In this document: in pieces, positions 27,458 through 35,628 of the stretch
Layout of the letters: every line of letters begins with the position of its first letter
Numbering within the stretch: the stretch's first letter is position 1
Origin: Fidelibacterota bacterium
Lineage (GTDB): Bacteria; Fidelibacterota; UBA8477; JABMPR01
Reading direction: 5' to 3'
Assembly: GCA_016845065.1 (NCBI GenBank)
Contig: JAERTG010000097.1
Span: 1 to 45,627, forward strand
Length of the DNA stretch: 45,627 nt
Notes under the pieces: generated by a model
Databases searched by the model: none
Seen by the model: the letters and a program-made list of their open reading frames with translations, nothing else
Told to the model about the DNA's origin: nothing
Program-made: the position numbers and the translations under genes

Positions 27458-28627
27458 ATGAACAGACATGTCCGAAATAAACCTTCACTCCTGCTGCTAG
27501 CACTGCTTATTCCCGTTCTAACACTGGGAGCAACTGGAGAACAGTCAGGAGATCCCGATCACGCGCGGACCCTCCTGATCGTGTTTGTCAGCATCGCCCT
27601 GGGCATCTCATTCATGTGTTCTGTTGCAGAAGCCGTCCTCCTGAGCATCACGCCAACTTACATACAGATCAGGCAGGGTAAAAATCCACGTTGGGGTAAT
27701 CTTTTATATCAATTGCGGATTGAGAGGGTGGATCGGTCGCTGGCAGCTATTCTAACAATGAATACCATTGCTCACACTGTGGGTGCCATTGAGGCAGGGG
27801 TTCAATCTGCCATAGTTTTTGGGAGCAATTGGGTCGGATTATTCTCTGCAATAATGACTTTGGCCATTCTGTTCTTCTCTGAGATTATCCCAAAGACGGT
27901 GGGGACTGTCTACTGGACTTCGCTGGTGGGTATTACATCTGCATTCATACGTTTGTTGATTGTTCTCCTATACCCGCTGGTCATAACATCAGAAGCCCTC
28001 ACACGGTTGATCACGAAGGGCAAACCTATTCAGCATTTCAGTCGTGATGAATTGATCGCCATGGCTGGTGTCGGTGAAGAAACTGGTGGCATTGAGAAAC
28101 ACGAATCACGCATTCTCCAGAACTTGTTTCGCTTACAGACCCAAAAGGTCACAGAGATCATGACCCCCCGAACTGTTATGTTCACGCTACCCCATGATAT
28201 GACTACCAGCGATGCCCAGTCCGCTGTTGAGAAAAGCCCATTCTCAAGAATCCCCATTGTCGAAGGCAGTATCGACCAGGTGAAGGGTTTTGTCTTGAAG
28301 GATGAGATACTTGCATCTGCTCTCAGTGACGAGAATCATATTTTATCAGACTTGCAGCGTGAACTACTTGCAGTTCCAGATTCACTCCTTCTCCCTGCAC
28401 TCCTCAAGCTGCTTCTGGGTGAGCGTCACCATATCGTGCTGCTAGTGGATGAATATGGTGGGACGCGCGGTCTTGTATCCCTTGAGGATGTTATAGAGAC
28501 CCTCCTCGGGACGGAGATCGTGGATGAGTTAGACAAAGTTGATGACATGCAGGCGCTCGCTCGCAAGCAGGGAGCCCAACAAATAAAATCTCTTGGGATG
28601 GATGACTCAGAAAATGGTACAGACTAG
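27458..28627 (+). CDS. CNNM (DUF21)-CBS membrane protein, no CorC domain
   Basis: 389 residues. The N-terminal hydrophobic segment is followed by a DUF21/CNNM transmembrane domain (about residues 35-195; SVAEAVLLSITPTYI, FFSEIIPKTVG). An acidic helical linker comes next (GGIEKHESRILQNLF), then a CBS pair (about 225-350) starting VTEIMTPRTVMF and ending VLLVDEYGGTRGLVSLEDVIETLLG. The usual CorC_HlyC domain after the CBS pair is missing; only about 35 residues follow. Relatives transport or regulate magnesium or other divalent cations. ATG at 27458; a GGAGG box lies about 15 bases upstream, rather far. It is divergent from the KefB-like gene. Confidence 0.9.
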   Translation: MNRHVRNKPSLLLLALLIPVLTLGATGEQSGDPDHARTLLIVFVSIALGISFMCSVAEAVLLSITPTYIQIRQGKNPRWGNLLYQLRIERVDRSLAAILTMNTIAHTVGAIEAGVQSAIVFGSNWVGLFSAIMTLAILFFSEIIPKTVGTVYWTSLVGITSAFIRLLIVLLYPLVITSEALTRLITKGKPIQHFSRDELIAMAGVGEETGGIEKHESRILQNLFRLQTQKVTEIMTPRTVMFTLPHDMTTSDAQSAVEKSPFSRIPIVEGSIDQVKGFVLKDEILASALSDENHILSDLQRELLAVPDSLLLPALLKLLLGERHHIVLLVDEYGGTRGLVSLEDVIETLLGTEIVDELDKVDDMQALARKQGAQQIKSLGMDDSENGTD

Positions 28628-28863
28628 ATAAGTCCCTGCACAGAGGTTTTTCTAATTGACACGTGGGCATCAAGTATAGACCAGCGCTAAAGCTGAGAAG
28701 GCCTTAGCCATCCAATCACCTCCATTCATCAGAGTGGTTCATACTCCTGGCTCATAAAGGGACGAATTCCAGTTTGGTTAAAAAGGATGGAGGTAACGAA
28801 TCTTCCAACTAGAACTGATAGCTGGATTTCCTGACTAAAGCACGGGTTTATGGATCATAAATC

Positions 28864-29154
28864 TCAGGTATCGTAGTCCACAATCACAGCTTTGGTGGTA
28901 ACCGCATGGAGCTCTTGAACGACTCGATGATGTTCAGGATGTGTCCCATAGATTTTCAGTGCTGATTCATCAGAAAAGGATGATATCAGGACCATATCCA
29001 TGGCGATATCTGATTGCCTGATATTTAACCCAACTTCATAATCTATAATTTCAGGTATGAGCCCGGGAAGTTCTTCAAGCAATTGTTTCATCCTAAGTAT
29101 ATTGGTCGATTTATCTTTCTCTGCAAATTCCCATGAAACGACATGTTTTATCAT
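28864..29154 (-). CDS. Dabb-domain (stress-responsive alpha/beta barrel) protein
   Basis: 96 residues beginning MIKHVVSWEF, the classic start of Dabb proteins. The body LLEELPGLIPEIIDYEVGLN and the late HPEHHRVVQEL motif fit the ferredoxin-like dimeric barrel. Bacterial members are mostly of unknown function. It lies two bases after purD and is probably co-transcribed, but no known role in purine synthesis follows from that. Between this gene and the CNNM gene (28628-28863) I see no clear gene or terminator. Confidence 0.85.
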   Translation of the reverse strand: MIKHVVSWEFAEKDKSTNILRMKQLLEELPGLIPEIIDYEVGLNIRQSDIAMDMVLISSFSDESALKIYGTHPEHHRVVQELHAVTTKAVIVDYDT

Positions 29155-29156
29155 CT

Positions 29157-30407
29157 CTAACTACCTATATCCCTTCTCATCGTTTTCCCATCGAATTGAA
29201 TCAGGTCAGCATTTTTATAAGAAGTGGTGAGCGCATCACCAACGGTAGCTGCCCTGGTTGTAACAGCGAGAACTCTACCCCCAGAAGTTACCATATCATC
29301 CCCTGCTTTAGCCGTCCCAGCATGGAATACAACGGATGCATGTACTTTATCCAGCCCAGTTATTACTAATCCTTTCGGATAGGCTTCAGGATAGCCCTGA
29401 GAGGCTAGAACAACGGTTGCAGCTGCAGATTGGTCCCACATCACATCCAGATTGGAGAGGCTATCGTCAATAACTGCTTCAAAAATATCCAGAAGATCGG
29501 TTTTTAACCGTGGCAAGATCACTTGAGTTTCAGGATCCCCGAATCTGACATTGTATTCAAGTACCTTTGGACCAGCTTCTGTGAGCATAATCCCACAATA
29601 CAGAATTCCCTTGAAAGGTCTCCCCTCTTTTCGCATTCCCGCTAGTGTAGGTTCAATGATTTTTTCAAGACAGTGGGCTTCTAACTCGGCATCGTAGAGA
29701 GGATTGGGTGAGATAGCTCCCATACCTCCAGTGTTGAGACCGGTGTCCTTTTCTCCAATCCTCTTGTAATCCTTCGCAGACACCATAGGTACTACGGTTT
29801 TTGAATCAACAAAACAAAGCATGGAAAGCTCAGGTCCTGTCATGAATTCCTCAATGATTATTTCGTCACCTGCCAGTCCGAAGACCTTATCCTCCATCAT
29901 CTCCCTTACACCTTGCTGTGCTTGCTTTTTATTTTCTGATATGAGAACACCCTTACCTGCAGCGAGACCATTTGCTTTAATCACGATAGGATAGACAGAA
30001 TTACCGTCCAAAAACTGGAGAGCATTTGAAACATCACTAAAACGATGATATTCCGCAGTGGGTATATCATATTTTTCAAGCAATTCTTTTGTAAAGACTT
30101 TGCTACCTTCAAGGATGGCTGCTTTCGCATCAGGCCCAAAAATTCGCAGACCGGATGCTTCAAATTCATCTACAATACCGGCTACGAGAGGAACTTCTGG
30201 ACCAACAACAGTGAGACCAATATTGTTGTCCCTTGCGAACTTCAAAAGAGCTGGAATATCGCCATCAGAAATTTGAAGATTAGTGGCCATGCCTGCAGTT
30301 CCTGCGTTTCCTGGTGCACAATACACTTTTGAAACCCGTGAACTCTGCGCGATTTTCCATACCAGGGTATGTTCTCGACCGCCACCTCCAACCACCAATA
30401 CCTTCAT
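29157..30407 (-). CDS. purD: phosphoribosylamine-glycine ligase
   Basis: 416 residues. An N-terminal Rossmann part (VLVVGGGGREHTLVWKI) leads to an ATP-grasp core with KANGLAAGKGV, EEFMTGPELS and GGMGAISPNP, all PurD motifs. It makes GAR from phosphoribosylamine, glycine and ATP, the second step of IMP synthesis. ATG at 30407 follows GGGGAGCTCAAA. A terminator lies between it and the upstream lipoprotein gene, so purD may need its own promoter or readthrough from the main pur cluster. A TATATT hexamer lies about 50 bases upstream of the start but lacks a clear -35 partner. Confidence 0.98.
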   Translation of the reverse strand: MKVLVVGGGGREHTLVWKIAQSSRVSKVYCAPGNAGTAGMATNLQISDGDIPALLKFARDNNIGLTVVGPEVPLVAGIVDEFEASGLRIFGPDAKAAILEGSKVFTKELLEKYDIPTAEYHRFSDVSNALQFLDGNSVYPIVIKANGLAAGKGVLISENKKQAQQGVREMMEDKVFGLAGDEIIIEEFMTGPELSMLCFVDSKTVVPMVSAKDYKRIGEKDTGLNTGGMGAISPNPLYDAELEAHCLEKIIEPTLAGMRKEGRPFKGILYCGIMLTEAGPKVLEYNVRFGDPETQVILPRLKTDLLDIFEAVIDDSLSNLDVMWDQSAAATVVLASQGYPEAYPKGLVITGLDKVHASVVFHAGTAKAGDDMVTSGGRVLAVTTRAATVGDALTTSYKNADLIQFDGKTMRRDIGS

Positions 30408-30471
30408 TTTGAGCTCCCCGTTTTTTGCTAAGTTTTGGGCTGCAATATAATCTTTTCAGCACCTGGTAAAT

Positions 30472-30500
30472 AAAAAAGGGAGGACAAATTGCCCTCCCTT
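30472..30500 (-). terminator. intrinsic terminator after the Cys/His-repeat lipoprotein
   Basis: On the minus strand the stem AAGGGAGG/CCTCCCTT (30493-30500 and 30476-30483, nine-base loop) is followed by a run of T residues (from 30477 downward). It separates the lipoprotein gene from purD. Confidence 0.88.
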
Positions 30501-30529
30501 AAAAAGAAATCGATCAAGAGTTCAGAAAA

Positions 30530-30922
30530 TTACTCCTTATCATCACCCTCTTCGTGACTCTCTTCGCCAGTTTTAGCTTCATCATGGCTTGCTTTACATT
30601 CCGCGCTGCATTCGGCACTACAAACATGATCATCACCATGCTTTTCCATATGAGCGGCTTTACACTCAGCTTTACATTCTTCTGAGCATTCATGTTCCTT
30701 GGCCATAGCATCAGCGGAATGATCACAAGCCTCTGTACAAACATGTTCTTTGGCCATGGCTTTTTCAGCTGAATGGTCACATGCATCTGTGCAGACATGT
30801 TCCTTGACCTCAGCCTTTTCAGCCGAATGATCACAACCTGGTCCACATACATGCATGTCTTTATGTGCACAACTCACTAGTACAAATGTGGCAACAATTA
30901 ATACGCCGAGTAACTTTTTCAC
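30530..30922 (-). CDS. Cys/His-rich repeat lipoprotein, candidate metal binder
   Basis: 130 residues, not assignable to a named family. GTG start at 30922 with AGGGAGAAAATTT upstream. The signal peptide ends in a lipobox VLVSC with Cys18, so the mature protein should be lipid-anchored to the envelope. The rest consists of five tandem units, each opening H-V/E-C-x3-C, at His24, His42, His60, His77 and His99. Units 1-3 continue DHSA; units 4 and 5 continue with a third Cys (ECKA). That gives 12 Cys after the lipid Cys, plus many His, Glu and Asp. This composition suggests binding of soft metals such as copper, zinc or cadmium, which is inference. It sits between purH and purD but has its own terminator and probably its own promoter. 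Confidence 0.8.
   Translation of the reverse strand: MKKLLGVLIVATFVLVSCAHKDMHVCGPGCDHSAEKAEVKEHVCTDACDHSAEKAMAKEHVCTEACDHSADAMAKEHECSEECKAECKAAHMEKHGDDHVCSAECSAECKASHDEAKTGEESHEEGDDKE
30569..30853 (-). repeat. five tandem Cys/His coding units
   Basis: The coding DNA for residues 24 to about 118 of the lipoprotein repeats with periods of 18, 18, 17 and 22 codons. The first three units are also similar at DNA level (shared ACATGTTCTTTGGCC-like stretches seen on the plus strand), pointing to recent duplication. Confidence 0.8.
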
Positions 30923-31044
30923 AAATTTTCTCCCTCTATGGATTAGAATGTCATTTTGATACTTTTAATATCCTTGACAATATCAATCATAAACGCTGGA
31001 ATTCAATGACAAAACCAAATATTTGTGTCATCTAGACTACAGTT

Positions 31045-32583
31045 TTAATGTTTAAAATGACGTATCCCTGTGAAAACCATAGCAATTCCAAATTTGTCGC
31101 AAGCTGCAATTGAATCTTCATCCCTGACGGATCCCCCTGGTTGGATAATTGCTGTCACACCTGCAGTATTAGCTTTTTCAACCGAATCTGAAAATGGGAA
31201 AAATGCATCTGAGGCCAGAGAAGATCCCTCGGTGGAGCTCTTACTGCGATCCAGAGCATTGTCAACAGCCCAAATGCGGCTGGTTTGTCCTGCCCCAACA
31301 CCCTGTGTTGCACCATCTTTTACAACCACGATAGCGTTTGATTTGGCGTGTTTGACAACCTTCCAAGCCAGTTTAAGGTCAGCCCATTCTTGCTTAGTGG
31401 GTTGCTTTTCAGTTACAACTTTATAATTTTCCTCATCCATCCCATGGTGGTCGGCCTCTTGAATGAGTAATCCACCATCCACCTTTCTATAAAAATATGG
31501 TTCTGGGGTTGTCGGACTCATGATATCAGCTAATTGAAGTAAGCGTAAATTCTTTTTATTCTTTAAGATCCTTAATGCTTCCTCTGAGTACGCAGGGGCA
31601 ATTACAATTTCCAAAAATATTTTATTCATCTCAACTGCAGTAGCCTCATCTACTTCCCCATTGAGGACTACTATTCCACCAAAAATGGAAACGGGATCCG
31701 CTCTATATGCTCTCTCATATGCACCAAACAGTGTGCTGGCTGTGCCCACACCACAAGGATTGGCATGCTTAAGGGCCACGACCGTTGGATCTGTAAATTC
31801 TCGGATCATTTCAATCGCAGCCGAAGCGTCACCAATATTGTTATATGAGAGCTCCTTGCCATGTAGCTGAACTGCCCCACTTAATCGACCATCCAGGATT
31901 GATACTTCACGATAAAAAGCAGCGGATTGATGCGGGTTCTCACCGTATCTCAGACTCTGTTGCTTCTCGAAGGTCATAGACATTTGATCTGGTAACTCAC
32001 TATCCCCCAGCTCCTTAGCCAGGTATTGACTAATCAGAGTATCGTATGAGGCCGTATGGCGAAACCCTTTGAGCGCCATGTTTTTCCTATATTTATCATC
32101 AAGAGAGCCGGCCTTAAAACCATCAATGAAACTGGAGTAATCAGCGGGATCCGTGAGGAGAGTGACAGAATCAGAATTTTTTCCAGCAGCACGGATAAGA
32201 GTTACACCACCAATGTCAATATTTTCGATGGCGTCTTTCATGGTGACACCTGGTTTGAGGATGGTTGCTTTAAAGGGATATAGATTCACCACCACGAGAT
32301 CAATCATTGGGATACCCAATTCAGCGGCTTCAGTCAGATGATCTTCAATCTTTCTATTGGCTAGAATTCCACCGTGAATCTTGGGTTGAAGTGTCTTAAC
32401 GCGACCTCCCAAACATTCTGGAAATCCAGTAATCTCACTAATTCCAATTACTGGTATGTCATTGTCCGTCAGTAGTTTAGCTGTACCTCCGGTGGAAATA
32501 ATCTCTACTCCTTTTTCCTTCAGCACTTGAGCTAACTCTAATACCCCGCTTTTATCAGAGACACTGATCAACGCACGCTTCAT
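31045..32583 (-). CDS. purH: bifunctional AICAR transformylase / IMP cyclohydrolase
   Basis: 512 residues, standard length. The N-terminal MGS-like cyclohydrolase domain (residues 1-150, ALISVSDKSGVLELA and GGRVKTLQPKIHGGIL) precedes the AICAR transformylase domain, with YGENPHQSAAFY, ALKHANPCGVGTA and the C-terminal AIIQPGGSVRD. It performs the last two steps of IMP synthesis. ATG at 32583 has AGGGA directly upstream. It is 29 bases after purN. A 122-base gap separates it from the downstream lipoprotein gene. Confidence 0.98.
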   Translation of the reverse strand: MKRALISVSDKSGVLELAQVLKEKGVEIISTGGTAKLLTDNDIPVIGISEITGFPECLGGRVKTLQPKIHGGILANRKIEDHLTEAAELGIPMIDLVVVNLYPFKATILKPGVTMKDAIENIDIGGVTLIRAAGKNSDSVTLLTDPADYSSFIDGFKAGSLDDKYRKNMALKGFRHTASYDTLISQYLAKELGDSELPDQMSMTFEKQQSLRYGENPHQSAAFYREVSILDGRLSGAVQLHGKELSYNNIGDASAAIEMIREFTDPTVVALKHANPCGVGTASTLFGAYERAYRADPVSIFGGIVVLNGEVDEATAVEMNKIFLEIVIAPAYSEEALRILKNKKNLRLLQLADIMSPTTPEPYFYRKVDGGLLIQEADHHGMDEENYKVVTEKQPTKQEWADLKLAWKVVKHAKSNAIVVVKDGATQGVGAGQTSRIWAVDNALDRSKSSTEGSSLASDAFFPFSDSVEKANTAGVTAIIQPGGSVRDEDSIAACDKFGIAMVFTGIRHFKH

Positions 32584-32612
32584 TCCCTACTCCCTAAATC
32601 CTACCTGTTATA

Positions 32613-33239
32613 TCAATCGCTTATATACACGTGTTGCCCACAGACATCCAGTAAACCCAGAGCGAAAAGGCGAACCGCTTCAGGATAGATTTTCCACTCT
32701 GCCTCTTCCATTACCCGACGTTGTAAAGTTTCAGGGTCGTCCCCTTGCTTTACTTTTACAGCCTGCTGTAGGATGAGGGGACCTGCATCTACATCCGGTG
32801 TCACAAAATGCACACTTGCCCCTGTGACCTTACAGCCAGTACTCAGAACAGCTTCGTGAACTTTTAGCCCATAATAACCTGGTCCAGAAAAAGCTGGGAT
32901 GAGCGCGGGATGGACATTCATTACTTTATTTTTGAAATCAGAGAAAAATCCCGGTCCTAAAATTGCCATGAATCCAGCCAGGAGCACGAGATCTATCTCT
33001 GCTTCCTTTAAGCTATGGACAAGAGCTTGATCAAATGCTTCTGGAGAATCAAACTGTTTTCTACTAATAATACACGTTTCAATATTTGCTTCAGCGGCAC
33101 GAGTAAGTGCAAGGGCATTTTTCTTGTTTGAGATGACCAGTGCAATACTGGCATTTGGGATGTAACCAGATTCGATACCATCAATAATGGCCTGTAAATT
33201 AGTACCACCCCCAGAAACCAATACTCCTATTCGAAGCAT
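32613..33239 (-). CDS. purN: GAR transformylase, folate dependent
   Basis: 208 residues, PurN length. It opens with VLVSGGGTNLQAII, the PurN phosphate-binding loop. NVHPALIPAFSGPGYYG supplies the catalytic His and neighbouring loop, and VTPDVDAGPLILQQAV contains the conserved Asp. It formylates GAR with 10-formyl-THF. The start overlaps purM by 13 bases, which suggests translational coupling. Confidence 0.97.
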   Translation of the reverse strand: MLRIGVLVSGGGTNLQAIIDGIESGYIPNASIALVISNKKNALALTRAAEANIETCIISRKQFDSPEAFDQALVHSLKEAEIDLVLLAGFMAILGPGFFSDFKNKVMNVHPALIPAFSGPGYYGLKVHEAVLSTGCKVTGASVHFVTPDVDAGPLILQQAVKVKQGDDPETLQRRVMEEAEWKIYPEAVRLFALGLLDVCGQHVYISD

Positions 33240-34249
33240 ATGGACGCATCCCCACCGCCGCGTGTCGTTATATGCCCAATCATTGAAGCCTGGTCACCCC
33301 TTTCATTCAATCTAAGGAGAATATCATCAGATTCTTCTGCTGAAACTATGAGGACCATACCAATCCCCATGTTGAAAGTATTGTACATGGCAGTATCATC
33401 AAGTGAGGAAGTCTCCTGAATCAGATTGAATATGGATTGGACAGGCCAGGTGCCTTTTTTAATAACTGCCTGAAATTGATCAGGATAGGCACGTGGAATA
33501 TTCTCGATGAATCCCCCACCAGTGATATGGGCGATTGCATGAATATTGTGTGTTTCCATGACACTTAGTACTGATTTTACATAAATTTTTGTTGGAGTAA
33601 GCAGTATTTCACCCAAAGTCGAATTATCATAGCTTTCATGCCAACGCTCCTCAGGAAATAGCTTTCTGACAAGCGAAAATCCATTTGAGTGAATGCCTGA
33701 AGATGACAATCCAATAATCACATCTCCTTCCTTAACTGCTCTACCATCGATCATCTCGGGCTGATCAACCATACCGACGGTAAATCCGGCAACATCATAC
33801 TCACCGCGTGCATAAAAGCCTGGCATTTCAGCAGTTTCACCCCCTACTAATGCTGCACCACTTTGACGACACCCCTCAGCAATCCCGGCAACAATTCCTT
33901 CGACCTGCAGGGGTTCCAGTTTACCAGTAGCAATATAATCCAGGAAGAAGAGTGGTTTAGCACCAACGCAGATGACATCATTCACACACATCGCGACACA
34001 GTCAATTCCGATACTATCGTGTTTATCCATGGCAAATGCCAATTTGAGTTTTGTACCTACGCCATCTGTCCCTGATACCAGAATGGGTTGACTCATTCCT
34101 GATACATCAGGTGCAAACATACCTCCAAAGCCACCTATCCCCCCCATGACTTCTGGTCCATGTGTTGATTCAACGTCTTTTTTTATACGTTGAACAGCTT
34201 CATATCCTTTCTCGATATTTACGCCAGCATCTTTATAGTCGATACTCAT
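33227..34249 (-). CDS. purM: AIR synthetase
   Basis: 340 residues. The segments GFGGMFAPD, GTDGVGTKLKLA, GGETAEMPGFY and HITGGGFIENIPR are the PurM core motifs. It closes the imidazole ring from FGAM with ATP. Its ATG overlaps the purF stop in an ATGA junction, and its end overlaps purN by 13 bases, so the three are tightly coupled. Confidence 0.98.
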   Translation of the reverse strand: MSIDYKDAGVNIEKGYEAVQRIKKDVESTHGPEVMGGIGGFGGMFAPDVSGMSQPILVSGTDGVGTKLKLAFAMDKHDSIGIDCVAMCVNDVICVGAKPLFFLDYIATGKLEPLQVEGIVAGIAEGCRQSGAALVGGETAEMPGFYARGEYDVAGFTVGMVDQPEMIDGRAVKEGDVIIGLSSSGIHSNGFSLVRKLFPEERWHESYDNSTLGEILLTPTKIYVKSVLSVMETHNIHAIAHITGGGFIENIPRAYPDQFQAVIKKGTWPVQSIFNLIQETSSLDDTAMYNTFNMGIGMVLIVSAEESDDILLRLNERGDQASMIGHITTRGGGDASICFE

Positions 34250-35625
34250 TCGCTTGCCTCAACTGGGACAGGATACTTACCATCGAAACAGGCCATGCAG
34301 GTACCTAATCCCGACTTCTTCAAACAATCAGCCAGACCTTCATGGGATAGATATGAGAGACTATCTGCACCTATCTCAATCCCAATATCCTCAATTGGTT
34401 TCTTGGCTGCAATGAGTTTGGAACGATCCGGTGTATCGATGCCATAAAAACAGCTATACTTAACAGGCGGACTCGTGATCATCACATGGACTTCTGTAGC
34501 ACCAGCACGTCTGAGAGATTTAACAATTCTTGTAATCGTAGTGCCGCGAACGATGGAATCATCAATCATGATGACACTCTTGCCCTCAACATTTCTTCTG
34601 ATGGGAGAAAGCTTGAAATTCACACCGATCTCTCGCATGTCCTGCTTTGGGCTAATAAAGGTCCGACCTATATAGGCATTCCTGTAGAATCCTTTGTCAA
34701 AGGGAACCCCGGAGGCTTGAGAATAACCTAAAGCAGCAGAAGTCCCAGAATCTGGAATATCTATGACGATATCAGCCTTGCGACCCGTTTCCTTAAAAAG
34801 TCGTTTGCCCATATTGATTCTGGCCTCATACACATTAAGACCATCAATGACAGAATCAGTTCTTGCGAAATAGACGTATTCAAAGGAGCAGATATGCGTG
34901 GTGCTCACTTTGGTTTGCTCGGAATGGATGCCATCTGCATCCACGCAGATTATTTCTCCAGGTTTCACATCCCGAATGATATCACCTTTCACAGAATCAA
35001 TAGCACAGCTCTCTGAAGCGAACACAAATGAACCATTCATGCGACCCATGATCAGAGGTCGAAGCCCCATGGGGTCCCTGAAGGCATAAAGTTTGTCTTG
35101 AGTTAGGAGCAGAATTGCGTAGCCACCCCTAATTACACGCATGGTATTCTTAATTGCCTCGGTGACATCACCAGTCTCCATGGCGTTTTTGGCGACCAAC
35201 TTCAATATGGTTTCAGAATCAGTACTGGATTGAAATGTCGCGCCCTGGGATTCTAATTCTCCCATAAGCTCCTTGGTATTGACCAGGTTGCCATTGTGTG
35301 CCAGAGCCATTTGGCCTTCGGAGCTCACAATAACTACAGGTTGTGCATTCTCGTAGGTTGTTCCTCCTGTAGTACTATACCGAACATGTCCAATCCCATG
35401 TGCTCCATTAAGAAAGTTAAGCAATTTGGGATCGAATACCTCCTGGATGAGACCTTCATCCTTATAGTAATTGATCTGTTCGCCATCACTCACTGCTATG
35501 CCCGCACTCTCCTGCCCTCTATGCTGCAGAGCGAACAAACCGTAATAGACTAACTTTGAAGTATCTTCAGGTCTGGTATTGTAAATACCAAAAACACCAC
35601 ATTCTTCGTTGAGTTTATCTAACAT
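34246..35625 (-). CDS. purF: amidophosphoribosyltransferase, Fe-S type
   Basis: 459 residues. Cys9 follows the short propeptide MLDKLNEE, so cleavage should expose the catalytic N-terminal Cys of the glutaminase domain. Four Cys (246, 392, 443 and 446, the last pair in TCMAC) match the 4Fe-4S ligands of B. subtilis PurF. The PRPP-binding motif IMIDDSIVRGTT is intact. This enzyme commits PRPP to purine synthesis and is normally feedback inhibited by AMP and GMP. ATG at 35625, three bases after purL. Confidence 0.98.
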   Translation of the reverse strand: MLDKLNEECGVFGIYNTRPEDTSKLVYYGLFALQHRGQESAGIAVSDGEQINYYKDEGLIQEVFDPKLLNFLNGAHGIGHVRYSTTGGTTYENAQPVVIVSSEGQMALAHNGNLVNTKELMGELESQGATFQSSTDSETILKLVAKNAMETGDVTEAIKNTMRVIRGGYAILLLTQDKLYAFRDPMGLRPLIMGRMNGSFVFASESCAIDSVKGDIIRDVKPGEIICVDADGIHSEQTKVSTTHICSFEYVYFARTDSVIDGLNVYEARINMGKRLFKETGRKADIVIDIPDSGTSAALGYSQASGVPFDKGFYRNAYIGRTFISPKQDMREIGVNFKLSPIRRNVEGKSVIMIDDSIVRGTTITRIVKSLRRAGATEVHVMITSPPVKYSCFYGIDTPDRSKLIAAKKPIEDIGIEIGADSLSYLSHEGLADCLKKSGLGTCMACFDGKYPVPVEASE

Positions 35626-35628
35626 GGA

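Noticed and set aside
28628..28863. Gene or terminator between the CNNM and Dabb genes
   Set aside because: Only weak inverted repeats (for example an 8-bp ACCTCCAT/ATGGAGGT pair) with long spacers; no coding signal and no T-run.
30514..30870. Alternative-frame reading of 118 aa over the lipoprotein
   Set aside because: It is a frame-shifted copy of the repeated coding DNA; the lipobox and regular Cys/His units support the other frame.
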